DNA of 64,000 nt from Clostridium sp. SY8519 (GTDB taxonomy: Bacteria > Bacillota > Clostridia > Lachnospirales > Lachnospiraceae): contig NC_015737.1 of the NCBI RefSeq assembly GCF_000270305.1, positions 1,364,501 through 1,428,500 of the forward strand. The letters are read 5' to 3'. Both the position numbers and the translations under genes were made by a program. Positions 41,258-51,490 of the stretch are shown in pieces. Within the stretch, counting starts at the first letter, position 1. Each line of letters starts with the position of its first letter. The notes beneath the pieces are model-generated. The model was given only the letters and a program-made list of their open reading frames with translations. It had not been told where the DNA came from and did not search any database.

Positions 41258-41524
41258 GTGAGGAAGATGGAATTTAAGATGGAGCGCACAGGCCTGCTTG
41301 CGGTGGGAGATGTCCTGCCGGTGACAGAAAGCAAGCTGCCGAATTCCTGGTACTATACCCTGGGGCGGTCCTATGCCATGTCGGCAAATTACGCGTTTTC
41401 CGAACGGCTGAAATCCCGGGAAGGCCGGGTAGCGGATATTAAGCATACGCCGAAGGGCTATTACGTTATTGTGGAGTTCCCGGAGGAAGAAGAAGTAACA
41501 GGAAAAGAAAAGAACCGTCCGTAA
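41258..41524 (+). CDS. Uncharacterised 88-residue protein
   Basis: GTG 41258 follows CAGGAGGCGG at a proper distance; an ATG at 41267 is farther off. The product has MEFKMERTGLLAVGDVLPVT, a Tyr/Ser-rich middle (NSWYYTLGRSYAMSANYAFS) and an acidic C-terminal beta strand (GYYVIVEFPEEEE). It is soluble and seems to be a small beta-rich domain. No family is recognised. It is likely co-transcribed with the DUF308 gene and the MATE gene, 25 bases downstream. Confidence 0.7.
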   Translation: MRKMEFKMERTGLLAVGDVLPVTESKLPNSWYYTLGRSYAMSANYAFSERLKSREGRVADIKHTPKGYYVIVEFPEEEEVTGKEKNRP

Positions 41525-41548
41525 AGACTGCGGACGGGGAAGGATGGC

Positions 41549-42949
41549 ATGAAGAAAGAAAAGACAGAAATAGATTCCAGAGCAATGGGCGAAATGAATA
41601 TGAACCGGCTGTTCCTTACCATGTCGGTGCCCCTGATCATTTCCATGATCGTGCAGGCGCTGTACAATGTGGTGGACAGCATGTTTGTGGCCAGACTCAG
41701 TGAAGACGCGCTGACAGCGGTTTCCCTGGTGTCACCGGTGCAGAATCTGATGATCGCGGTGGCTACCGGGACCGGCGTCGGATACAATGCGCTGATTTCC
41801 CGGCGGCTGGGGCAGAAGCATCAGGAGGAAGCGGACCTGACCGCGGGAAACGGTCTGCTGGCGGAGCTGGTGAGCTTCGGCGTGTTTCTGGTGATCGGCC
41901 TCTGCTTTTCCGGCCCCTTTATTCAGACCCAGATCAACAGCCCGGGAATTGATCCCTCCCACGCGGCGGTGGTGGCAGGGTATGCCGTGGACTATATGCA
42001 GATCGTTCTGGGGGTCAGCATCGGCCTGTTTGTTCAGATCACCATGGAACGCTTCCTGCAGGCCACCGGCCGCACCGTATACAATATGGTTACGCAGGTC
42101 ACCGGCGCGGTCATCAATATTGTGCTGGATCCCCTGCTGATCTTCGGCATCGGCCCCTTTCCCCGGATGGAAGTGGCGGGCGCCGCGCTGGCCACGGTAA
42201 TCGCCCAGTGCGTGGCAGGCATACTGGCCTATTATTTCAACCGGAAGTACAATCCGGAAATCCGTTTAAAGCTGCGGAACCTGCGGCCGCGGGCTTCCGT
42301 GATCCGCCAGATCTATCTCATCGGATTTCCGTCCATGCTGATGGTTTCCTTAAGTTCAATCATGCTGTTCGGCATGAATAAAATTCTGTTAAAGTTTTCC
42401 CTGACCGCAGTGGCGGTGTTCGGGGTGTATTTCAAGATTCAGAGCGTGGTCTTCATGCCGCTGTTTGGAATGAATAACGCACTGGTGCCGATTATCGGGT
42501 ATAATTTCGGCGCGGGAAACAAAAAACGGATTCTGTCCGCCCACCGGACCGGCCTGCTCTACGGCTGTATTTTTATGTGGGTCGGGCTGGCGCTGTTTCA
42601 GCTGTTTCCGGGACAGATCATGGGACTGTTTGACGCTTCCGGGGAAATGCTGACCCAGGGAATCCTGGAACTGCGGATCAACAGTCTGGTCTTTGCCTGC
42701 GCCGGGGTATCCGTGATTTCCGGTTCCTTCTATCAGGCCACCGGCAAAAGCATGTACAGCCTGATCGTGTCCTTTATCCGGCAGATCGTGGTGCTGCTTC
42801 CCCTGGCGTACCTGATGTCGCTGACCGGCAGCCTGACGCTGGTATGGTGGTCCGTGACCATAGCGGAAGGCGTGGGCTTTACCGTGACGCTGCTTCTGCG
42901 CCGGCGGCTGGTGCGCAGCCTGGATCAGATGCTGGCCCGCGTATCCTGA
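41549..42949 (+). CDS. MATE-family multidrug/Na+ antiporter
   Basis: A 466-residue protein with 12 membrane helices in two MatE halves: LTMSVPLIISMIVQALYNVV-type first helix, then GVGYNALISRRLGQ in the loop after helix 2, and the second half from IYLIGFPSMLMVSLSS with VPIIGYNFGAGNKKR. It belongs to the NorM/DinF group that exports cationic compounds against sodium or protons. The substrate cannot be read from sequence. AAGGATGGC precedes ATG. Confidence 0.95.
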   Translation: MKKEKTEIDSRAMGEMNMNRLFLTMSVPLIISMIVQALYNVVDSMFVARLSEDALTAVSLVSPVQNLMIAVATGTGVGYNALISRRLGQKHQEEADLTAGNGLLAELVSFGVFLVIGLCFSGPFIQTQINSPGIDPSHAAVVAGYAVDYMQIVLGVSIGLFVQITMERFLQATGRTVYNMVTQVTGAVINIVLDPLLIFGIGPFPRMEVAGAALATVIAQCVAGILAYYFNRKYNPEIRLKLRNLRPRASVIRQIYLIGFPSMLMVSLSSIMLFGMNKILLKFSLTAVAVFGVYFKIQSVVFMPLFGMNNALVPIIGYNFGAGNKKRILSAHRTGLLYGCIFMWVGLALFQLFPGQIMGLFDASGEMLTQGILELRINSLVFACAGVSVISGSFYQATGKSMYSLIVSFIRQIVVLLPLAYLMSLTGSLTLVWWSVTIAEGVGFTVTLLLRRRLVRSLDQMLARVS

Positions 42950-42956
42950 CAGAAGG

Positions 42957-43034
42957 ACAGACAGTTTGCAGAGATGAAGACGGCTGCCGGGAAGAACAGA
43001 CAGTTTGCAGAGATGGAGACGGCTGCCGGAAAGG
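42957..43034 (+). repeat. 39-bp tandem duplication
   Basis: ACAGACAGTTTGCAGAGATG begins at 42957 and again at 42996, with two mismatches over the unit. It lies between the MATE stop and the AEC start; being a multiple of three it keeps the upstream frame open but does not affect the likely start at 43052. Confidence 0.88.
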
Positions 43035-43051
43035 GCAGCAGGGGAGAGACA

Positions 43052-43975
43052 ATGACAGTAATCGTAACGAGCGTAATGGTATTGTTCGTTCTGGTTTTTA
43101 TCGGTTATTTTACAGGAAAGCGAGGGGTTGTGCGCAAGGAGAGCGCGCCCGATTTTTCCTCTTTGATTCTGAATGTGACGATGCCGGTGACGGTCTTTCT
43201 GGCGATTATCAGCCAGACGCCGGCAGCGGTAAAAAGCAGCCTCTGGATTATGCTGGATATGGCAGTGTTCCACGGGGCGGCTTTTCTTTTTGGCCTTGCC
43301 GTGGTTAAGGCGCTGCGCGTGCCGGCCGAAAGCAGGGGAACATGGATTTACAACTGCATGTTTTCCAACAACGGCTTTATGGGACTTCCCCTGGCTTACG
43401 CGATTTTCGGCAATCAGGGCCTGATTCTGATGGCCCTGGCGAATGTTACTTCCAATTTTCTGATTTTTTCCGCGGGGACACATCTGATGACCGTGGGTTC
43501 CGGGGAAAAAGTTCACCTGGGGCTGCGGCAGATCATTTTCAATAATATCAATCTGTCGGTAATCGCGGGATTCCTGTTCTGCCTGCTTCGCATTCCGGTG
43601 CCGGACGCGGCCGGCCAGCTGCTGAATTATCTGGGCAATATTACCAGCGGGCTGTCCATGCTGGTGGTGGGATTATCCCTGTCCCGTCAGCCCTTCCGGG
43701 AGGTATTTACCAGCCGGGACACCTATGTGATCACGGCCCTCCGCCTGCTGGCGGTGCCTCTTCTTACGATCGCGGTGCTGAAAGCACTTCCGATTTCCAT
43801 GAATCACGTCATGTACAGCACGATTTTACTGTCCGCGGCGCTTCCGGCTTCCGCCGCCCAGTCCATGCTGGCCGAGCAGTACCACGGCGACACCGAAGGC
43901 GCCGGCCGGGCGATTTTCATGACCACCCTGTGTTCGCTGGGGACGGTGCCCCTGATTATGGCGGCGGGACTGTAG
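43052..43975 (+). CDS. AEC-family (auxin efflux carrier-like) transporter
   Basis: ATG 43052 follows AGGGGAGAG; the 307-residue product has ten membrane helices in two halves of five (VTSVMVLFVLVFIGYF ... LLIMAAGL-type end). Family marks are VRKESAPDFSSLILNVTMPV near the N-terminus and SNNGFMGLPLAYAIFGNQGL in helix 4. Members move malate, malonate or other organic anions. The in-frame stretch upstream from 42974 is the tandem repeat and is not counted as coding. Confidence 0.92.
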   Translation: MTVIVTSVMVLFVLVFIGYFTGKRGVVRKESAPDFSSLILNVTMPVTVFLAIISQTPAAVKSSLWIMLDMAVFHGAAFLFGLAVVKALRVPAESRGTWIYNCMFSNNGFMGLPLAYAIFGNQGLILMALANVTSNFLIFSAGTHLMTVGSGEKVHLGLRQIIFNNINLSVIAGFLFCLLRIPVPDAAGQLLNYLGNITSGLSMLVVGLSLSRQPFREVFTSRDTYVITALRLLAVPLLTIAVLKALPISMNHVMYSTILLSAALPASAAQSMLAEQYHGDTEGAGRAIFMTTLCSLGTVPLIMAAGL

Positions 43976-44132
43976 CGGGGCGCGGGATCTGCGGAAGCTG
44001 CAGGCATCAGGTTTCATAATTATTTCATAGATTTCTTGTTACATTTATTGTAGAATAATATGGAATGCTGGCCGGACAGGCCGGGGCAGCGTTCCGATAC
44101 AGAAGAATACAGCGAGAAGGACATTATTTCAT

Positions 44133-46109
44133 ATGAATGAACGAGGACCGTTGAACAACGGGAACAGCAATAACGGATCAAATAATAATAACAACAAAAA
44201 CGGTCAGACCATACTCTGGTTTATTCTGGCGGCGCTGGTGGTATTATTCGTGATGTCCACCATTACCAACCGGATCAACAATTACTCCAGCAAGAATATT
44301 TCCTATTCCGACTTCAAGCAGATGGTGAAGGAGGACAAGGTGGAAAGCGTGGTAATCACCACCCGGGAGCTGGAGATCACACCGAAGAAATCAGAAAACA
44401 AAGGACTGATCAAGACCACCTATTACACCGTAAATCTGGGAGACGAGAACCTCTACGCCTTCCTGGATGCCCACGATGTGGACTACAAAGGCAAAAACAG
44501 CAGCATGATGGACAGTGTGCTGAGCATGGTATTCAGCTTCATCCTGCCGCTGGTAGTGGTATGGCTTCTCATCGGATTCGCCATGCGCCGCATGGGCGGC
44601 GGCAGCGGCGGCATCATGGGAGTCGGAAAGAGCAACGCCAAGGTGTATATGGAGCAGTCCACCGGTGTCACCTTTGCGGATGTGGCCGGCGAGGATGAGG
44701 CGAAGGAATCCCTGCAGGAAGTGGTGGATTTCCTGCACAATCCTCAGAAGTATCAGGAAATCGGCGCGAAACTGCCGAAAGGCGCCCTTCTGGTGGGCCC
44801 TCCCGGTACCGGCAAGACACTCCTGGCAAAGGCAGTGGCCGGAGAAGCCAGGGTGCCCTTTTTCTCCCTGGCCGGTTCGGATTTCGTGGAGATGTTTGTA
44901 GGCGTCGGCGCTTCCAGAGTCCGGGACCTGTTTAAGGAAGCCCAGAAAGCAGCCCCCTGCATTATCTTCATTGACGAGATTGACGCCATCGGCAAGAGCC
45001 GTGACACACAGTTCGCCGGGAATGATGAGCGGGAACAGACGCTGAATCAGCTGCTGGCGGAAATGGACGGTTTTGATTCCTCCAAGGGCGTGCTGATCCT
45101 GGGCGCGACCAACCGGCCGGAGATCCTGGACAAGGCCCTGCTGCGTCCCGGACGGTTTGACCGGCGGATTATCGTGGACAAGCCGGATCTGAAAGGCCGG
45201 GTGGCCATTCTGAAAGTACACGCCAGACATGTGCGCATGGATGAAACCGTGGATTTTGACGCCATCGGATTGGCGACTGCCGGATGCGTGGGATCGGATC
45301 TGGCCAATATGATCAACGAAGCAGCCATCAACGCGGTAAAACACGGCAGAACGGCGATCAACCAGGACGACCTCTTTGAATCCGTGGAAGTTGTCATTGC
45401 CGGCAAGGAAAAGAAAGACCGGATCATGGGTCCTAAGGAAAAAATGCTGGTGGCATATCACGAAGTGGGACACGCGCTGGTTACCGCCCTCCAGAAAGAC
45501 GCGGAACCGGTGCAGAAGATCACCATTGTGCCCCGTACCATGGGTTCCCTGGGTTATACGCTGCAGATGCCGGAAGAGGAGAAATTCCTGGAAACCAAGG
45601 CAGAGCTGGAAGCCCGTCTGGTGACTTATATGGCGGGACGCGCCGCGGAGGAGCTGACCTCTGATTCCGTGACCACGGGAGCGGCCAATGACATTGAGAT
45701 GGCCACCCGGATTGCCCGGGCCATGGTGACACAGCTTGGCATGTCGGACCAGTTCGGCATGATGGGACTGGAATCCGTGGAAAGCAAATACCTGGACGGC
45801 CGCGCGGTGCAGACCTGCGGCGACGATACCATTGCCAAGGTGGACGAAGTGGTGAAAGATATGTTAAAGAAGGCATACGACACCGCGAAGCAGATGCTGT
45901 CGGATAATTACGAGATTCTGGAACGGATCGCAAAATATCTGTATGAACATGAAACCATCACCGGCAAGGAATTTATGGATATTTTCAAAGAAATGAAAGC
46001 GGCGGAAGAGAACGTAGTGGATGCTTCCGGAGAAGTGATTCCGGAACCGGACGCTCTGTCGATACCGGAAGGAGAGCCGACGGCTCCGGATGAGGCGTTC
46101 GAAGAATAA
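44133..46109 (+). CDS. ftsH: ATP-dependent zinc metalloprotease FtsH
   Basis: A 658-residue membrane protease. An Asn/Gly-rich N-terminus is followed by two membrane helices (about 27-45 and 130-150) around an outer domain. The AAA module has Walker A ([13 protein letters not shown]), Walker B (CIIFIDEID), the SRH ([20 protein letters not shown] earlier, RPGRFDRRI) and the pore loop; the protease domain has HEVGH with the third ligand near [10 protein letters not shown]. It degrades misfolded membrane proteins and short-lived regulators. GAAGGA precedes ATG. Confidence 0.97.
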   Translation: MNERGPLNNGNSNNGSNNNNNKNGQTILWFILAALVVLFVMSTITNRINNYSSKNISYSDFKQMVKEDKVESVVITTRELEITPKKSENKGLIKTTYYTVNLGDENLYAFLDAHDVDYKGKNSSMMDSVLSMVFSFILPLVVVWLLIGFAMRRMGGGSGGIMGVGKSNAKVYMEQSTGVTFADVAGEDEAKESLQEVVDFLHNPQKYQEIGAKLPKGALLVGPPGTGKTLLAKAVAGEARVPFFSLAGSDFVEMFVGVGASRVRDLFKEAQKAAPCIIFIDEIDAIGKSRDTQFAGNDEREQTLNQLLAEMDGFDSSKGVLILGATNRPEILDKALLRPGRFDRRIIVDKPDLKGRVAILKVHARHVRMDETVDFDAIGLATAGCVGSDLANMINEAAINAVKHGRTAINQDDLFESVEVVIAGKEKKDRIMGPKEKMLVAYHEVGHALVTALQKDAEPVQKITIVPRTMGSLGYTLQMPEEEKFLETKAELEARLVTYMAGRAAEELTSDSVTTGAANDIEMATRIARAMVTQLGMSDQFGMMGLESVESKYLDGRAVQTCGDDTIAKVDEVVKDMLKKAYDTAKQMLSDNYEILERIAKYLYEHETITGKEFMDIFKEMKAAEENVVDASGEVIPEPDALSIPEGEPTAPDEAFEE

Positions 46110-46169
46110 TTGAGATCGGAAGTACCGGCAGAGTGCGGTGTCGTCACCCGGCAGAGGTACAGAAAGCAG

Positions 46170-46212
46170 CTGTCCAGGGTTCCGCGCAGGCGGAAGCCTG
46201 GACAGTTTGTTT
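46170..46212 (+). terminator. Stem-loop between ftsH and uvrC
   Basis: CTGTCCAGG pairs with CCTGGACAG and an inner TTCCG pairs with CGGAA; TTTGTTT follows. Weak U-tract, so read-through into uvrC is possible. Confidence 0.6.
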
Positions 46213-46255
46213 CCGGGATCCGCGGACGCCCGCGGTACAGAAACAGGGAGAAACG

Positions 46256-48154
46256 GTGAGCGAATATTTTGATTTTTCGGAAGAACTGAAAAAACTGCCG
46301 GATGAGCCGGGGGTCTACCTGATGCATGATGAGCGGGATGCCATCATTTATATCGGCAAGGCGGTGAATCTGAAGCGGCGGGTGCGCCAGTATTTCCGGA
46401 GCGGCGGAGACTCCCGTCCGAAGATCGCGAAAATGATGCCCCATGTCCGGCGGTTTGAATACATTGTGACGGACTCGGAGCTGGAAGCGCTGGTACTGGA
46501 AAACAATCTGATCAAGGAACACCGGCCGAAGTACAACACCATGCTGAAGGATGACAAGACCTATCCTTACGTGAAAGTGACGCTGGGCGAGACTTATCCG
46601 AGGATTCTGCTTTCCAGGCAGATGAAAAAGGACAAGTCCCGCTATTTCGGCCCCTATACCAGCGCCGGCGCCGTGCGGGACACCATCGAGCTGCTCTGCC
46701 GGCTCTACCGGATCCGCACCTGCAGCCGTGTGCTGCCCAGAGATGAGGGAAAGGAGCGGGCCTGCCTGAATTATCATATCCATCAGTGCTCGGCGCCCTG
46801 TCAGGGGCTGATCACTCCGGAGGAATACCGGAAACGGGTGGACCAGGCCCTGGCCTTACTGGGCGGCAGCTATCAGCCGGTGATTCAGAAGCTGGAAGCG
46901 CAGATGCAGGAAGCGGCAGAAGCGCTGGACTTCGAAAAAGCCGCGGAACTGCGGGACCTGACGGCCAGTGTCCGGGCAGTCGCCCAGAAACAGAAGATCA
47001 CCAGCACCGACGGAGAAGACCGGGATATCGTGGCAGTGGCCAAAGACAGCCAGGACGCAGTGGTGCAGGTGTTCTTTGTGCGGGGCGGCCGGCTGATCGG
47101 CCGGGAGCATTTTCATGTGACCCTGGGAAACGAAGATGACAAATCCGCGGTGCTTTCGGCCTTTATCCGGCAGTATTATGCCGGGACGCCTTATATCCCC
47201 AAGGAGATTCTGCTGCAGGCCCCGGTGGAGGATCAGCCGGTGGTGGAACACTGGCTGTCGGAAAAGCTGGGCAGCGCCGTACACCTGCGGGTGCCGAAAA
47301 AGGGCGCCCGGGAGAAGCTGGTGGAGCTGGCGGCTTCCAATGCCCGTCTGGTGCTTACCCGGGACAAGGAAAAGATCAAGCGGGAAGAACGGCGGACCAT
47401 CGGAGCGGTAAAAGAGGTGGGCCAATGGCTGGACCTGCCCGGAATCAGCCGGATGGAGGCTTATGATATCTCCAATACCAGCGGCTGCGAGTCCGTGGGA
47501 TCCATGGTGGTCTATGAGGAAGGCCGGCCGCGGCGCAGCGAATACCGGAAATTCCGGATCCGCACCGTGACAGGACCGGATGACTATGCGTCCATGCGGG
47601 AAGTGCTGTCCCGCCGGTTTTCCCACGGCCTGCGGGAGCAGAAGGAGCAGCGGGTGCAGGGAAACGCGGAAGAAGTGGGACGCTTCAGCCGTTTTCCGGA
47701 CCTGATTCTGATGGACGGCGGCAAAGGGCAGGTAAATGTGGCCCTGGAAGTGCTGGAAAGCCTGGGACTCCGCATTCCGGTCTGCGGGATGGTAAAAGAT
47801 GACTACCACAGGACCCGCGGATTGTATTATAATAACCGTGAAATCACTCCCGACAAAAGCAGCGAGGGATTTCGCCTGATCACCCGGATGCAGGACGAGG
47901 CCCATCGGTTTGCCATCGAATACCACCGGTCGCTGCGGGCGGGAAAGCAGATTCACTCCATCCTGGATGACATTCCGGACATCGGACCCGGCAGGCGGAA
48001 AGCGCTGATGCGGCGGTTTGCCTCTGTGGAGGCCATCCGGCAGGCATCGGTGGAAGAACTGGCACAGACCCCGTCCATGAATCAGAAGGCGGCGCAGTCG
48101 GTGTACGCGTTTTTCCGCGCGAAGGAAAACCGGCAGCCAAAGCCGGAGCCATAG
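46256..48154 (+). CDS. uvrC: Excinuclease ABC subunit C
   Basis: GTG 46256 follows GGGAG; the product has 632 residues. Domains in order: GIY-YIG nuclease ([20 protein letters not shown]), Cys-rich region, UVR motif ([19 protein letters not shown]), RNase H-like 5' nuclease ([35 protein letters not shown]) and C-terminal helix-hairpin-helix pair ([16 protein letters not shown]). It makes both cuts in nucleotide-excision repair with UvrA and UvrB. An upstream in-frame ATG at 46133 would add a stretch that crosses the hairpin and is unlikely. Confidence 0.97.
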   Translation: MSEYFDFSEELKKLPDEPGVYLMHDERDAIIYIGKAVNLKRRVRQYFRSGGDSRPKIAKMMPHVRRFEYIVTDSELEALVLENNLIKEHRPKYNTMLKDDKTYPYVKVTLGETYPRILLSRQMKKDKSRYFGPYTSAGAVRDTIELLCRLYRIRTCSRVLPRDEGKERACLNYHIHQCSAPCQGLITPEEYRKRVDQALALLGGSYQPVIQKLEAQMQEAAEALDFEKAAELRDLTASVRAVAQKQKITSTDGEDRDIVAVAKDSQDAVVQVFFVRGGRLIGREHFHVTLGNEDDKSAVLSAFIRQYYAGTPYIPKEILLQAPVEDQPVVEHWLSEKLGSAVHLRVPKKGAREKLVELAASNARLVLTRDKEKIKREERRTIGAVKEVGQWLDLPGISRMEAYDISNTSGCESVGSMVVYEEGRPRRSEYRKFRIRTVTGPDDYASMREVLSRRFSHGLREQKEQRVQGNAEEVGRFSRFPDLILMDGGKGQVNVALEVLESLGLRIPVCGMVKDDYHRTRGLYYNNREITPDKSSEGFRLITRMQDEAHRFAIEYHRSLRAGKQIHSILDDIPDIGPGRRKALMRRFASVEAIRQASVEELAQTPSMNQKAAQSVYAFFRAKENRQPKPEP

Positions 48155-48215
48155 GAGAATAGGCGGAGAACAGACGGAGAATACGGCCCGGAACCGGGCA
48201 GAACGGAGAACAGAT

Positions 48216-49151
48216 ATGGAAGGTGTAAGCGTAGCAAAACTGGCGGAAGCACTGAAACTGAAGACCTTTTCCCCCTGTGTGGACATGACCCGCAATATGA
48301 TCACCACCCGGGAGGTAAACCGGCCCGGCCTGGAACTGACCGGCTATTTTGAGCATTTTGCCGAGGACCGGGTGCAGATTCTCGGCAAAGTGGAGTGCTC
48401 TTACCTGGAGCGCATACCGGAGGACAAGCGGAAGGACATCTACGACCATCTGCTGGGGGACGGGGTCCCCTGTGTGATTTTCTGCCGGGGATTTGAGCCG
48501 GATGTGACATTTTTAAAAACCGCGGCCAAATACCAGGTATCCGTACTGGGCACGACCCGGGAAACCTCCAGCCAGCTGGCGGCTACCATCGCGTTTCTGA
48601 GCGCGGAGCTGGCGCCGTGCATTTCCATTCACGGCGTACTGGTGGACGTATACGGCGAAGGCGTGCTGATTATGGGGGAAAGCGGCATCGGCAAGAGCGA
48701 GGCCGCGCTGGAACTGATCCGCCGGGGACACCGGCTGGTATCGGATGACGTGGTGGAAATCCGCCGGATCAGCGATGATACGCTGGTGGGATCTTCCCCG
48801 GATATCACACGGTATTTCATTGAGCTGCGGGGCATCGGCATCGTGGACGTCAAGACCCTTTTTGGCGTGGAATGCGTCAAAGAGACACAGAATATCGATA
48901 TGGTGATCAAACTGGAAGAATGGGACAAAGAGCGGGAATATGACCGCCTCGGCCTGGAAGAGGAATATACGGATATCCTTGGGGCAAAGGTGATCTGCTA
49001 CGCGATCCCCATCCGTCCCGGACGGAACCTCGCAGTCATCTGCGAGACGGCAGCGGTGAACCACCGCCAGAAGAAAATGGGATACAATGCGGCGCAGGAG
49101 CTGTACCGCAGAGTATCGGACAATCTGAAGAAAGGAAATCAGGAATCATGA
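48216..49151 (+). CDS. hprK: HPr kinase/phosphorylase
   Basis: A 311-residue protein with the N-terminal HprK domain (residues 1-130) and the C-terminal kinase domain: Walker A GESGIGKS (154-161), the His/Asp catalytic pair near ISIHG and RLVSDDVVEI, and the family motif IELRGIGIVDVKTLFGV. It phosphorylates and dephosphorylates Ser46 of HPr, setting carbon catabolite control in low-GC Gram-positives. It opens a run of genes with four- to forty-base gaps; the next gene overlaps its stop (ATGA). Confidence 0.97.
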   Translation: MEGVSVAKLAEALKLKTFSPCVDMTRNMITTREVNRPGLELTGYFEHFAEDRVQILGKVECSYLERIPEDKRKDIYDHLLGDGVPCVIFCRGFEPDVTFLKTAAKYQVSVLGTTRETSSQLAATIAFLSAELAPCISIHGVLVDVYGEGVLIMGESGIGKSEAALELIRRGHRLVSDDVVEIRRISDDTLVGSSPDITRYFIELRGIGIVDVKTLFGVECVKETQNIDMVIKLEEWDKEREYDRLGLEEEYTDILGAKVICYAIPIRPGRNLAVICETAAVNHRQKKMGYNAAQELYRRVSDNLKKGNQES

Positions 49152-50533
49152 CACGACCAAATGCATGGGAAAAATATGACGAAACACAGAAACAGGAAGT
49201 ATTTGATTTCGCGGAAAAATACCGGAAATTCCTCTCCTCCTGCAAGACCGAGCGGGAATGCACCGCGCAGCTGCGCGCCGAGGCGGAGAAAGCCGGATAT
49301 AGGAATCTGGAGGATGTGGCGGCTTCCGGCCGGACACTGCAGCCGGGAGACCGGGTATACGCGGATAACGGCGGAAAAAACATCGCGTTTTTTATCATCG
49401 GACAGAAACCGCTGGAAGCAGGCATGAATATTCTGGGCGCCCATATTGACTCGCCCCGTCTGGATGTGAAGCAGAATCCGCTGTATGAGGACACGGACCT
49501 GGTGCTCCTGGATACCCATTACTACGGCGGCATCAAGAAGTACCAGTGGGTGACGCTTCCGCTGGCCCTGCACGGGGTTGTCGTAAAGAAAGACGGCACG
49601 CAGATCAGTGTCAATATCGGCGACCATCACGGAGACCCGGTCTTCGGCGTTTCCGACCTGCTGATTCACCTGGCGGGGGATCAGATGAAAAAGACGCTGG
49701 CAGCCGGTGTGGAAGGCGAGAAACTGGATGTGCTGGTGGGCAGCATGCCCCAGGCCGGCGCAAAGGAGAACAAGGTGAAAGAGACGGTGCTCCGGATTCT
49801 GAAGGACAGCTACGGCATCGAAGAGGAGGATTTCCTTTCCGCGGAGCTGGAGGTGGTACCGGCCGGCCCCGCGCGGGATTACGGGTTTGACCGCAGCATG
49901 ATCATGGGCTACGGCCATGATGACCGGGTATGCGCCTACCCTTCCTTCGCGGCTATGCTGGAAGTTACGGAGATACCGGAATATACCGGCGCCTGCATCC
50001 TGGTGGATAAAGAGGAGATCGGAAGCGTGGGAGCCACAGGCATGCAGTCCCGTTTCTTTGAGAATACCGTAGCAGAGCTGGTTGCCGCTTCCGGGGAATA
50101 CAGCGATCTGAAAGTGCGGAGAGCCCTGGCGCGCTCCCGGGCGCTGTCATCGGATGTCAGCGCGGCCTTTGACCCGAATTACGCGGAAGTCAGCGAAAAG
50201 AAGAACGCCGCTTATTTCGGACGGGGCGTGGTATTTAACAAATATACCGGCGCCCGCGGAAAATCCGGCTCCAATGACGCCAGCGCGGAATATATGGCAC
50301 AGATCCGGAAGATCATGGACGATGGGGATGTTTCCTTCCAGACCTCGGAGCTGGGCAAAGTGGACCAGGGCGGCGGCGGCACCATTGCCTATATTCTGGG
50401 CAACTACGGCATGCGCGTGATTGACAGCGGCGTGGCCGTGCTGAATATGCACGCGCCATGGGAGATTATCAGCAAGGCGGATCTCTATGAGGCAAAACAG
50501 TGTTACCTTGCGTTCCTGCGGCACGCAGAATAA
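49148..50533 (+). CDS. M18-family aminopeptidase
   Basis: A 461-residue protein translationally coupled to hprK (ATGA overlap). Metal and catalytic regions of M18 are visible: GAHIDSPRLDVKQNP (His ligand), GDHHGDPVF, DKEEIGSVGATGMQS (Glu/Asp), and the C-terminal AYILGNYGMRVIDSGVAVLN...HAPWE (His). Zinc-dependent enzyme that frees N-terminal residues, usually acidic or hydrophobic, from peptides in the cytosol. Its placement between hprK and murB is not part of the usual Firmicutes order. Confidence 0.93.
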   Translation: MTRPNAWEKYDETQKQEVFDFAEKYRKFLSSCKTERECTAQLRAEAEKAGYRNLEDVAASGRTLQPGDRVYADNGGKNIAFFIIGQKPLEAGMNILGAHIDSPRLDVKQNPLYEDTDLVLLDTHYYGGIKKYQWVTLPLALHGVVVKKDGTQISVNIGDHHGDPVFGVSDLLIHLAGDQMKKTLAAGVEGEKLDVLVGSMPQAGAKENKVKETVLRILKDSYGIEEEDFLSAELEVVPAGPARDYGFDRSMIMGYGHDDRVCAYPSFAAMLEVTEIPEYTGACILVDKEEIGSVGATGMQSRFFENTVAELVAASGEYSDLKVRRALARSRALSSDVSAAFDPNYAEVSEKKNAAYFGRGVVFNKYTGARGKSGSNDASAEYMAQIRKIMDDGDVSFQTSELGKVDQGGGGTIAYILGNYGMRVIDSGVAVLNMHAPWEIISKADLYEAKQCYLAFLRHAE

Positions 50534-50549
50534 TACAGGGAGAAAGACC

Positions 50550-51452
50550 ATGAACACCATAGATTGTTTAAAGACGGTTCTTCGGGAAGACCAGATCTAT
50601 CCCGGGGAGCCCATGAGCCGGCACACCACCTTCCGCACCGGGGGCCCGGCAGAGTGCCTGGTGACGCCCGGACGGGAGCAGATGAGCGGCCTGATCCGGT
50701 GCCTGAACCAGAATCAGATTCCGTATACCGTGATCGGCAATGGCAGCAACCTGCTGGTGGGTGACGGCGGCATTGACGGGGTGGTGATTGAGATCGGCAG
50801 GGAAATGGCCGGAATCACCATCCGCGGCCGGGAGATGCATGTGGAAGCCGGCGCGCTGATGTCGGCAGCGGCCATGCGGGCCCTGGAGGCAGGCCTGAGC
50901 GGATTCGAGTGCGAATCCGGCATCCCGGGAAGCATCGGCGGCGCCGTGGTGATGAACGCAGGCGCCTACGGCGGAGAGATGAAGGATGTGCTGCGCCGGG
51001 TGGAAGTGCTGACCCGGGAAGGCGACCGGATCGAGATGGACGCCGCGGAACTGGATCTGTCCTACCGGCACAGCAATATTCCGGAGAGGAATCTGATCGT
51101 ACTGTCCGCGGTGCTGGCCCTGACGCCGGCGGATCCGGCGCAGATCCGCGCCAGAATGGACGAACTGAAGGAACAGCGGGTCAGCAAGCAGCCCCTGGAA
51201 TACCCCAGCGCCGGAAGTACCTTCAAACGGCCGGAAGGCTATTTCGCGGGCAAGCTGATCCAGGACGCGGGCCTGCGGGGCTATACCGTCGGCGGCGCCC
51301 AGGTATCGGAGAAGCACTGCGGATTTGTGATTAACCGGGGGGATGCCACTTCCGCTCAGATCCGTCAGCTGATCCGGGATGTGCAGCAGAACGTACAGCA
51401 GAAGTTTGGCGTCGCACTGGAGACGGAAGTCCGCTTTTTGGGAAAATTCTGA
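50550..51452 (+). CDS. murB: UDP-N-acetylenolpyruvoylglucosamine reductase
   Basis: ATG 50550 follows AGGGAG; 300 residues. FAD-binding features are TTFRTGGPAECLVTPG, IGNGSNLLVGDGGIDGVVIE and the GFECESGIPGSIGGAVVMNA motif; the catalytic side has FKRPEGYFAGKLIQDAGLRG with the serine/glutamate region near GAQVSEKHCGFVIN. It reduces enolpyruvyl-UDP-GlcNAc to UDP-MurNAc for peptidoglycan. Type IIb length. Part of the hprK-to-glnN run. Confidence 0.97.
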   Translation: MNTIDCLKTVLREDQIYPGEPMSRHTTFRTGGPAECLVTPGREQMSGLIRCLNQNQIPYTVIGNGSNLLVGDGGIDGVVIEIGREMAGITIRGREMHVEAGALMSAAAMRALEAGLSGFECESGIPGSIGGAVVMNAGAYGGEMKDVLRRVEVLTREGDRIEMDAAELDLSYRHSNIPERNLIVLSAVLALTPADPAQIRARMDELKEQRVSKQPLEYPSAGSTFKRPEGYFAGKLIQDAGLRGYTVGGAQVSEKHCGFVINRGDATSAQIRQLIRDVQQNVQQKFGVALETEVRFLGKF

Positions 51453-51490
51453 GAAATATCGAAAAGATCTGAACAGAACAGGAAGAAAGT

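Noticed and set aside
46856..48307. A 483-codon minus-strand frame over uvrC
   Set aside because: Shadow of the uvrC codon bias; no recognisable domain.
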